Shown here: in pieces, positions 20,234-27,281 of the stretch | Numbering within the stretch: position 1 is the stretch's first letter | Layout: each line of letters starts with the position of its first letter | Assembly (NCBI RefSeq): GCF_025917315.1 | Contig: NZ_CP080627.1 | Location: forward strand, 930,001-994,000 | DNA: 64,000 bases | Direction of reading: 5' to 3' | From: Halomonas qaidamensis | Lineage (GTDB): Bacteria > Pseudomonadota > Gammaproteobacteria > Pseudomonadales > Halomonadaceae | Notes under the pieces: generated by a model | Told to the model about the DNA's origin: nothing | The model's database searches: none | What the model saw: only the letters and a program-made list of their open reading frames with translations | Position numbers and translations under genes: made by a program

Positions 20234-20475
20234 AGGAAAGACGGTGGGTTGATAGTTTGTTTCGTGCCGCCATGCCATTTGATTGGGTGATAGCAGACAG
20301 AACTGGTGCGGGCGGTTACGGCTCTCGCTTAATTACCGCGATTATTTGGCCGCCCCAGCAAGTGCCTATGGTAGTGGTGTTTTATATCACCGAAACCGAG
20401 GCGTCGTTTGACGCGCGCAATGCGGCTATTGCGTCTCTAGGGGAAGTGATTCAGCAGATGTTACAAGGCCAGTAA
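20234..20475 (+). pseudogene. Second copy of the bla 3' end
   Basis: Codons from [19 protein letters not shown] to the stop repeat the last 75 or so residues of the beta-lactamase at 18395. I count 8 differences over about 205 aligned bases (19053-19258 against 20252-20457), mostly silent. Similarity starts near 20234 and runs through the stop and the following TAATAAAAA. Ser70, SDN and Glu166 regions are absent, so it cannot be an active enzyme. Confidence 0.88.
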
Positions 20476-20500
20476 TAAAAAGCGGCGGTTCAGGCGCTAA

Positions 20501-20620
20501 TGCCGCAGTAGTTCTCGCTATATTGAGGACCCGGTGGCAGGCAATGCCGCTAACGACCCAATATCACTGTCTGCCTATCAGGCGGTAGCTGAGTATGTGA
20601 TGGAGAATACCCAGCCCTAA
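20501..20620 (+). other. Short open frame, possible gene remnant
   Basis: A 39-codon open stretch reading ...YIEDPVAGNAANDPISLSAYQAVAEYVMENTQP then TAA. It has coding-like composition but no start or ribosome site and no recognised family. It could be the tail of a gene destroyed when the bla fragment arrived. Confidence 0.3.
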
Positions 20621-20631
20621 AATGCGCCCTT

Positions 20632-20659
20632 AAAAAAAAACAGCCCTAGGTGGGCTGTT
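20632..20659 (-). terminator. Terminator of symporter operon
   Basis: On the minus strand AACAGCCC (20659-20652) pairs with GGGCTGTT (20646-20639), followed by a run of nine Ts. It lies just after the small symporter-associated gene. Confidence 0.88.
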
Positions 20660-20677
20660 CAGTTAACCGAGAGGCGC

Positions 20678-20809
20678 TTATACCAGCTCGCGCTTTTCGC
20701 GCTTGGCAACGCGTATGTCTTTGATGGTGGCGATACCGATAACCGCGAAAATAGCCAGTGAGATCAACGGCCAGATAAGGACATATAACGCTAATATAAA
20801 GGTTTGCAT
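20678..20809 (-). CDS. Small membrane protein, putative symporter small subunit
   Basis: A 43-residue gene: one transmembrane helix from residue 3 to 28 (TFILALYVLIWPLISLAIFA), then a basic tail (KDIRVAKREKRELV). AGGAAAG stands 4-10 bases before the ATG. It lies 72 bases downstream of the sodium:solute symporter on the same strand and just before the shared terminator. Such single-helix partners with a YVLIWP-like core are often annotated beside SSS and NSS carriers as transporter small subunits; their role is not established. Confidence 0.8.
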   Translation of the reverse strand: MQTFILALYVLIWPLISLAIFAVIGIATIKDIRVAKREKRELV

Positions 20810-20881
20810 GTGCTTTCCTGTTAGTTGGCTGGTGCGCGATGGCACACCAGCTTTTGAAGTGATTCTAGCGTCACGCTGGGC

Positions 20882-22534
20882 TTAGCGTTGCGCGGCAGGC
20901 TTGGCTGGGTCGTAGTTGATCACTTTCTGATCGATTTGCGAGAAGTCGAACTTGCTCGAACTCATCAGGCTGACTGCGATGCAAACAAGAGTGCTAACGC
21001 CGTATGCCATTAATGAGGCTAGCAGTACCGTGTACTCCCGTAGGAAACCAATGCTGAAGTAGGCCAGCACAATGGCGCTGAGTACACCGACGATCACACC
21101 GATCCTACGCCCGCAGAAGCCAAATGCCATTAGGCCGAGCACCACGCCGCCGCCCACGGCAGCGAGTAACTCAAACAGCCCCGCGACCATACTGACCATA
21201 GGCACTAACTCGAAGCGTGCGATACAGAACATTACTAGGCCTGCAATTACAGCCGAGGTAAAGGCCGTGTTGGTGACTCGATCCCAGAAGCAGCTGGCGA
21301 TGACCGGGAACACAATGGCCCCCCAAAGTGCGCCAACGAAGACCAGCATAATCAGAATATCCATCGAGAAACTAGCGAGAATCACCCCGATCAGCGTTGC
21401 GACAATCATCGTCAACCTACCAATAAATAGCATTTTGGTCGGGTCAGGTTTGTTTTTAGCGATGTTCTTACCATACACATCGGCCATCACAATCGCGGAC
21501 ATAGCGGAAAGGTCTGAGTCAGCGGTAGACGAGAGCGAGCCAATGACCAGGATAAAGAACAGCCCTATAAATACCGGTGAGAGGTACATCGACACCATTT
21601 GCGGTATCAGGTTGTTCATGTCACCACCGATGGGCTCCATACCGGTCATCAGCGCCATCAAGCCAATCATGCCTAGGCCAATAACAATCGCACCGTAACC
21701 AATGGTCGCGGTGATAAAGGTCGGTTTGATATGGTCTTCACGCACAGCGAATAGCCGCTGGGAGATGGTCTGGTTGCCAATCGCGTAGGCCAGCACCGCA
21801 ACAAAGAAAGGTGCGCCTTGATTGAGGATCGCATCCATCGAGAACAGATTTGCCTGCTCTGGGGTGAGTAGGCTCATGCCATCCGATAGTGTCTGTGGGC
21901 CGCCGAGGGCAAACATTACCGCTGGAATAATCAGAATGGCGACCGCCATCATTGCCATCAGTTGGGCAAAGTCGGTGAGTACCGACGCGCGGAAGCCCGA
22001 CCACAGCGTATAAGAGAGCACCCCGACCCCAGCGATCACGACGCCAGCTTGGAAAGAGAGTGGCGAGAGTACTGAGACCAGCGCACCAGACGCGGTGAAG
22101 TTAACCATCAGGCTAATGATGCTGCCCAGAATGTTGGAGGAGGCAAGAATCAGCTGGCTAGAAGAGCCATGGCGGGCATGGATAAGTTCACCCAGGGTGT
22201 GTGCGTTCGGGGCCAATTTTCGAAAGCGACGGCCAAAGGGGTAGATGAACAGAATCATCAGCGCGCCCCACAACCCGTAGTGTAAAGGGCCGGAAATGCC
22301 GTAGGTGTAACCCGAGGTGGCGGCACCGTAGAACGAGGCTGCCCAGATCCAGGTGGCGGTCATGCTGGCAGCGCCCAAACCAAAGCCAATCTGGTGATTG
22401 GACACCATAAAGGCGTCAGTATTTTCCTTTTTCTTTTTGATCAGCAGTGTCAGCAGGTACGTGCCGCCGTAAAAGGCTAACAGCAAGGCAATAACCGTCA
22501 GCGTCGAGAATTGATAGAAATTTTCTTCGTTCAT
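20882..22534 (-). CDS. Sodium:solute symporter (SSS family)
   Basis: Inner-membrane Na+-coupled carrier, 550 residues, about 14 hydrophobic segments. Landmarks are AASMTATWIWAASFYGAA, the SLSSTADSDLSAMSAIVMADVYG segment with the sodium-site Ser/Thr, and GYGAIVIGLGMIGL. The layout recalls the urea/polyamine DUR3-like branch, but the substrate is not clear. Followed by the 43-residue partner gene. Confidence 0.88.
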   Translation of the reverse strand: MNEENFYQFSTLTVIALLLAFYGGTYLLTLLIKKKKENTDAFMVSNHQIGFGLGAASMTATWIWAASFYGAATSGYTYGISGPLHYGLWGALMILFIYPFGRRFRKLAPNAHTLGELIHARHGSSSQLILASSNILGSIISLMVNFTASGALVSVLSPLSFQAGVVIAGVGVLSYTLWSGFRASVLTDFAQLMAMMAVAILIIPAVMFALGGPQTLSDGMSLLTPEQANLFSMDAILNQGAPFFVAVLAYAIGNQTISQRLFAVREDHIKPTFITATIGYGAIVIGLGMIGLMALMTGMEPIGGDMNNLIPQMVSMYLSPVFIGLFFILVIGSLSSTADSDLSAMSAIVMADVYGKNIAKNKPDPTKMLFIGRLTMIVATLIGVILASFSMDILIMLVFVGALWGAIVFPVIASCFWDRVTNTAFTSAVIAGLVMFCIARFELVPMVSMVAGLFELLAAVGGGVVLGLMAFGFCGRRIGVIVGVLSAIVLAYFSIGFLREYTVLLASLMAYGVSTLVCIAVSLMSSSKFDFSQIDQKVINYDPAKPAAQR

Positions 22535-22869
22535 TAAATACCCATAGGCTTTGCAGCCCTAGCATCCTAAATGGCAACCACAGTTCCCTTAACGGGGCGG
22601 CCGCGACAGGACGTAAGCAAAAAACAGAACATCTTTCTAGGTATGTCTGTAGCGAGAAGTGGCAGCGATTGGCAGCCTGGTCGTGCACGTGTCAGGCGTT
22701 GGTTGGAAACGCCTTAAATAGAGGGGCCGAATTAACGCAAACAGTGAGCTGAAATAAAGCGCACGTGGGGTCGATCCGGATAGCTACCCTACTCCCTTAA
22801 GCGCGAACAGTACAGGTTGAAGCCCGGCATGAGGCCAATGGATGGCGGGAAATGGTCTTGATAGAGCAA
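22535..22869. other. Intergenic region upstream of symporter
   Basis: 335 bases with no credible gene. It must carry the symporter promoter and the end of the CDP-alcohol phosphotransferase transcript. I see no palindromic operator, terminator or RNA motif. Confidence 0.5.
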
Positions 22870-23592
22870 TTAATGGTGCTGTTTAAACAGCCACCACACA
22901 TCAAAGCCAAATGAGTAGATGAGTGTGATTAATGCGCTCAGTGCAAGCAGGCTGGCAGCAAGAGGAGAGGTGAGTGGCGTTAACGCCAGCAGCAGGGCAA
23001 CGACCTGCCATACGCACACTGCTTTACGGCGGAAACTTTCAAATAACGGTGCTTTTAACCACGGAAAAAACCAGCTAGCGGCGATGAATAAGTAACGCAT
23101 GCCGCCAATGAGTAGTACCCAAGCGCCTAGATTTTCGCTCTGCAATAAGCCTATACAAAGTATCAGGATTAATACCGCATCCAGTTCCATATCAAAGCGC
23201 GCGCCAAACGTGGTATGGGTTTTAGTGCGTCTAGCAATCCAGCCGTCCACACCATCCAGTAATAGCGCGATAACAGCGACCGCTAGCCATAGCCAAATCG
23301 CGTTGGTAAAAGCATTCGCTGCCAGCGCCCCTGCCACGATGGCGACGAGTACGCCGCGCCCAAGCGTTACCCGGTTTGCCCAACCGAGCGGGCCATGGGG
23401 CCAAAAACAAACCACCAGTGCGCCCATCACAATGTAGAAGCCAGCCGCTAACCACCAATTTGCAGCGCTGGCGACTAATGCCGGTAACATCGCACCCAAG
23501 CCTACGAGCAATAAGCTGGCCAATGCTATCTCAGCCAAGGTGTAAACACGCTTGGGCAAAGAGACGCTGGAGGTGTTAGAGAAAGAAGACAT
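22870..23592 (-). CDS. CDP-alcohol phosphatidyltransferase family protein
   Basis: Integral membrane transferase that joins a CDP-linked lipid or alcohol to an acceptor, 240 residues. The catalytic signature is complete: LLDGVDGWIARRTKTHTTFGARFDMELD, i.e. DGxxDGxxAR then GxxxDxxxD. At least six hydrophobic segments, with an unusually long N-terminal part (about 70 residues) before the signature. It is divergent from the next seven genes and probably belongs with them functionally. Acceptor unknown. Confidence 0.85.
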   Translation of the reverse strand: MSSFSNTSSVSLPKRVYTLAEIALASLLLVGLGAMLPALVASAANWWLAAGFYIVMGALVVCFWPHGPLGWANRVTLGRGVLVAIVAGALAANAFTNAIWLWLAVAVIALLLDGVDGWIARRTKTHTTFGARFDMELDAVLILILCIGLLQSENLGAWVLLIGGMRYLFIAASWFFPWLKAPLFESFRRKAVCVWQVVALLLALTPLTSPLAASLLALSALITLIYSFGFDVWWLFKQHH

Positions 23593-23655
23593 GCTGACTC
23601 ACAGAGCGGTGCACTGGCCCGCGGTTGAATTAAAGTGTGCAAATATTTTCCTATG

Positions 23656-23678
23656 TACCATTCTTGTATAAGAAGGTA
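23656..23678. promoter_or_regulatory. Imperfect palindrome in the divergent promoter region
   Basis: TACCATTCTT-gtat-AAGAAGGTA is an interrupted palindrome in the 257-base gap between the two divergent transcripts. A second pair, GTTCACAT (23723-23730) and ATGTGAAC (23782-23789), flanks 51 bases. Either could be an operator; no regulator gene adjoins. Confidence 0.35.
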
Positions 23679-23849
23679 AGGTTGTCCATGATGTGAGTAC
23701 ATTTGTTTTAAATCATCCTCGCGTTCACATGGGTTAAGCAACCGTTTCCCTTTCTACGCTACGCTGTAGGGAAGTCGTGAAATGTGAACAAGTCTTAATA
23801 AGGCTATGCTGTAAGGATGGATGAAGCGCTTAAACCATAAGGAAATGTC

Positions 23850-24839
23850 ATGTTGCCGCCTGATACTGCTACGGCTTTTTGGGTGACTCGCCCCATGCAT
23901 GGTGAGCTTAAACAGGAGCCACTAGCGCCTCCCGACGAAAATGAGGTGCGGATCCGTACCCTTTATAGCGGCGTGAGCCGCGGCACCGAATCGCTCGTAT
24001 TTAACGCGCGGGTGCCTGAGAGTGAATACTCACGGATGCGCGCGCCCTTTCAGACAGGCGCATTTCCCACCCCTGTGAAATATGGCTACTGCAGTATTGG
24101 CCATGTGGAGCAAGGGCCACGTCATCTCGTCGATAAGACCGTCTTTTGCCTTTTTCCGCATCAGGATCATTACGTGGTACCTGTTGATGCTGTTTTGCCG
24201 CTTCCCGACGATGTGCCCGCTTATCGTGCTGTGCTAACCGCCAATATGGAAACCGCCATTAACGGTGTGTGGGATGCTAACCCTATGCTTGGCGAGCGCG
24301 TTTGTGTGGTGGGTGCTGGCGTCGTTGGTGCACTTGTGGCGTATCTGTGTGCGCAAATTCCGGGGGTAGAAGTACGCTTGATCGACATTAATCCCGAGCG
24401 AGAAGCACTGGCAGCGCATTTGGGTATTTCCTTCTGTACACCAGAACAGGCACCCACCGACCAAGACTGCGTGATCCATGCTAGTGGACAGCCGGATGGC
24501 CTGAGACTGGCTATGGGCTTGCTGGGCAATGAAGGCCGCGTGATTGAAATGAGCTGGTTTGGCGAAGGCGACGTATCGCTGCCACTTGGTGGCGCTTTTC
24601 ACTCCCAGCGCTTAACGCTTAGCGCCAGCCAGGTTGGGCAATTGCCTGCCAAGTTGCAGCCGCGCTGGAATTATCGACGCCGTTTAGCCCTCGCTTTACG
24701 CTTACTCGCCGATCAGCGGTTAGATGCGCTGATCAGCGGTGAGAGCGATTTTGCCGATTTCCCAACGCTGGCACCTGCTCTGTTTGGGCCAAGGAGCACA
24801 GCGCTATGCCATCGAATTCGTTATCCATTGCCCGCTTAA
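23850..24839 (+). CDS. BchC-like medium-chain dehydrogenase
   Basis: Putative NAD(P)-dependent oxidoreductase, 329 residues. N-terminal GroES-like part with TLYSGVSRGTESLVFNARVPESEY, the pattern of BchC (bacteriochlorophyllide dehydrogenase) relatives. Rossmann glycines in VCVVGAGVVGALVAYLCA and the adenine-side acidic residue in LIDINPER. The Cys/His zinc ligands of classical alcohol dehydrogenases are not visible (Ser at the usual Cys site). First gene of the plus-strand cluster; a 78-base gap with TTAATTAA repeats separates it from the PTPS-like gene. Confidence 0.82.
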   Translation: MLPPDTATAFWVTRPMHGELKQEPLAPPDENEVRIRTLYSGVSRGTESLVFNARVPESEYSRMRAPFQTGAFPTPVKYGYCSIGHVEQGPRHLVDKTVFCLFPHQDHYVVPVDAVLPLPDDVPAYRAVLTANMETAINGVWDANPMLGERVCVVGAGVVGALVAYLCAQIPGVEVRLIDINPEREALAAHLGISFCTPEQAPTDQDCVIHASGQPDGLRLAMGLLGNEGRVIEMSWFGEGDVSLPLGGAFHSQRLTLSASQVGQLPAKLQPRWNYRRRLALALRLLADQRLDALISGESDFADFPTLAPALFGPRSTALCHRIRYPLPA

Positions 24840-24917
24840 TTAATGCGGCTTAATTAAGTGCGAATTAGTTAGAACGACCTGGCTAAAAAAGGTCCAGTTA
24901 ATACGACAGGAGTGTCT

Positions 24918-25316
24918 ATGTACCGTTTATGCGTTCGTGACCATTTTATGATTGCCCATAGTTTTAATGGCGAAATATTCGGCCCTGCCCAACGCACTCA
25001 CGGTGCCACCTATGTGGTGGACGTGGTGTTTCAGCGCCCTGAACTTGACCAAGATGGTCTAGTGATTGATATCGGTTTAGCCAGTGAAACGGTTAAAGAG
25101 GTGCTAGCGGATTACAACTATCGCAACCTTGATGAGGTGAGCGAGTTTAGCGGTAAAAACACCACCACAGAATTTATGGCCAAGGTGATTTTTGACCAGC
25201 TAGCGGCTGCCATCAAAGCAGGAAAAATGGGTACCACCGCTCAGGGGCTGACGCATATGGAGATCAAACTGCACGAATCTCATGTGGCGTGGGCAAGCTA
25301 TGAAGGGGCGCTATGA
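24918..25316 (+). CDS. PTPS/QueD-like protein lacking canonical active-site residues
   Basis: 132 residues of the 6-pyruvoyl-tetrahydropterin synthase / 6-carboxytetrahydropterin synthase fold. Retained: H14 (FMIAHSF), H28-G29 and the conserved E120 in IKLHESHVAWASYEG. Changed: the HGH zinc motif reads HGA (A30), and the usual catalytic Cys a few residues earlier is Ala24 in GPAQRTHGA. So it is probably not a standard QueD. ATG 24918 has AGGAG 7 bases upstream; GTG 24912 is rejected. Its stop overlaps the next start (ATGA). Confidence 0.85.
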   Translation: MYRLCVRDHFMIAHSFNGEIFGPAQRTHGATYVVDVVFQRPELDQDGLVIDIGLASETVKEVLADYNYRNLDEVSEFSGKNTTTEFMAKVIFDQLAAAIKAGKMGTTAQGLTHMEIKLHESHVAWASYEGAL

Positions 25317-27277
25317 GTCAGCCATTTACCTTGATAGTGGCTGGCGATCCAGACCAGCGTACCGGTGGGTATATTTATGATGCCCATATTGTTGCTGCGC
25401 TGCGCGAGCGTGGGCTATCTATCAATGTGGTGGGGTTGGCCGGGCGTTTTCCTGATGCCGATGATGAAGCAGCTCAAGCGCTAGCCAATACGCTTTCCGC
25501 CTTGCAGGACTATGCGCAGGTCATTATCGATGGACTAGCCATGGGGGCATTGCCCGATGTGGTGGCTAACCACGCTGAGCGCCTGGATATCACTGCGTTA
25601 CTGCATCATCCGTTGGGCGATGAGCAGGGCTTAAATGAGATAGATCAGCAGCGTTTTCACCGAAGCGAGCTGTGTGGCCTGGCCCATGTAAATAGGGTAA
25701 TTGTGACCAGTCGCTTTACTGAGCGTCGTGTAAAAGCATTGGCGGAGCAGTATGAGCTGCCATTTAGTGCCCCTATCACTGTGGTGGAACCTGGGGTTGA
25801 ACGTGCCCCTGTAAGCCCCGCGGCACAACCTAGCGAACCTATTCGTCTGCTATGCGTGGCAACACTGACTCCGCGTAAAGGGCAGGACATTTTAGTTCAA
25901 GCCTTGGCGAATGTTGAGCGTGGGCACTGGCGATGCGACTGCTTTGGCGGTGCTCGTGATGTTGCATTTACGGATCGCGTTCAAACGCTGATCGACAACC
26001 ATCAGCTTGGTGATCGTGTAACGCTTCACGGCGAATGTGATGCCGCAACCCTGGAAGCCGCTTATCAGAACGCTCATGCACTGGTGTTGCCTTCTTGGTA
26101 TGAAGGTTACGGCATGGTGGTCACTGAAGCGCTAGCCCATGGCTTACCCGTTATCACCACCACCGGCGGTGCGCTGCGGGATACCTTGCCCAAAGGGGCT
26201 GGCATTAGTGTTGCGCCTGGGGATGTGAAGGCGCTGACGAGCGCGCTGGTGGCTTTCTGCCACGATGAGACACTACGCACTGAACTACGTGCAGGTGCCG
26301 CCGCTGCGCGCGACCGTTTGGGCGACTGGCAGGCTGCAGGAAAGGCGTTTGCCGAGGCGCTGCAGCGATCTTCGACATTGTCGGCGGGAAGCCAGTTTGC
26401 AGCGGATTGGCTGTCGCTGCGTGAAGGCGTCGATGCCAGTTCGCGTAGCCAAGCGTTGGTGGATGCGTTAGCAAGCTGGTTATCAGAAAAACAGCACAGA
26501 GCAGAATCTGCACTGCTGACAGAAGCTTCATCGCCAATAACACTGGCGGATTTAGGCTGTGGACGCGGAAGTAATAGCCAGTTTCTTGCGCCTCGCTTGC
26601 ACCATGCCCAGTGCTGGATGCTGATTGACCATGATCCCGCCTTACTTAATGAAGCCTACTCACGAACCAGCCAATTGAACACGGGTAAAGGCGAACCGCT
26701 ACAGGTGGAAACCCACTGTGTTTCCCTTAAACAGCTTGACCACCCAGCACTTACGCACTGCGACGTAGTAACGGCATCTGCGCTGATCGATTTAGTATCT
26801 CAAGCGTGGATTGATGCCTTGGCGGCACAGTGTGCTAAACATCGGCAAGCGCTTCTTATCACTCTAAGCATTACCGGCGAATGGTACTTTACCAATGCCC
26901 AGCAGCAACCTCTGAACGACCTTGACGATCGCTGGATCAGCGAGCTGTTCAACGCGCACCAGCGTCGGGATAAGGGCTTAGGCGGTGCATTAGGCGGCGA
27001 TGCTCACAGCGCGCTAGCTAAAGCGATGGCTGTCCACGGTTATCGTGTTAACGAGGCTGAAACACCATGGCACTTGGCGGCGGGCAAGCCAGCGCAGTAC
27101 CCCTTAATGTGCTCATTAGTTGAAGGGTGGGCGAACGCTGCCACCGAACAGGCTCCAGAGGCGGCGTCACGGATTGCCCAGTGGCGCGATGAACGCTTAC
27201 GTCATGTGGTCGAAGGTGAGATCGGTATTTGGGTGGGCCACCGCGACTTACTGGCGCTGCCAGCGGACGAGGGCTAA
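25313..27277 (+). CDS. Glycosyltransferase (GT4) fused to SAM methyltransferase
   Basis: 654 residues in two domains. Residues 1-350: GT-B fold glycosyltransferase with VEPGVERAPVSP, LLCVATLTPRKGQDILVQAL, and the donor-binding E-x7-E in PSWYEGYGMVVTEALAHGLPV. Residues 400-654: class I methyltransferase with ITLADLGCGRGSNSQFLAPRL (motif I), LIDHDPALLNEA, and CDVVTASALIDLVS. The glycosyltransferase should act on the cytoplasmic side with a nucleotide sugar. Translationally coupled to the PTPS-like gene and followed after 4 bases by the flippase-like gene. Confidence 0.9.
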   Translation: MSQPFTLIVAGDPDQRTGGYIYDAHIVAALRERGLSINVVGLAGRFPDADDEAAQALANTLSALQDYAQVIIDGLAMGALPDVVANHAERLDITALLHHPLGDEQGLNEIDQQRFHRSELCGLAHVNRVIVTSRFTERRVKALAEQYELPFSAPITVVEPGVERAPVSPAAQPSEPIRLLCVATLTPRKGQDILVQALANVERGHWRCDCFGGARDVAFTDRVQTLIDNHQLGDRVTLHGECDAATLEAAYQNAHALVLPSWYEGYGMVVTEALAHGLPVITTTGGALRDTLPKGAGISVAPGDVKALTSALVAFCHDETLRTELRAGAAAARDRLGDWQAAGKAFAEALQRSSTLSAGSQFAADWLSLREGVDASSRSQALVDALASWLSEKQHRAESALLTEASSPITLADLGCGRGSNSQFLAPRLHHAQCWMLIDHDPALLNEAYSRTSQLNTGKGEPLQVETHCVSLKQLDHPALTHCDVVTASALIDLVSQAWIDALAAQCAKHRQALLITLSITGEWYFTNAQQQPLNDLDDRWISELFNAHQRRDKGLGGALGGDAHSALAKAMAVHGYRVNEAETPWHLAAGKPAQYPLMCSLVEGWANAATEQAPEAASRIAQWRDERLRHVVEGEIGIWVGHRDLLALPADEG

Positions 27278-27281
27278 CCCC

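Noticed and set aside
21072-21698. 208-codon plus-strand ORF inside the symporter
   Set aside because: Ser/Thr/Pro/Ile-rich antisense of membrane helices; the symporter frame is intact.
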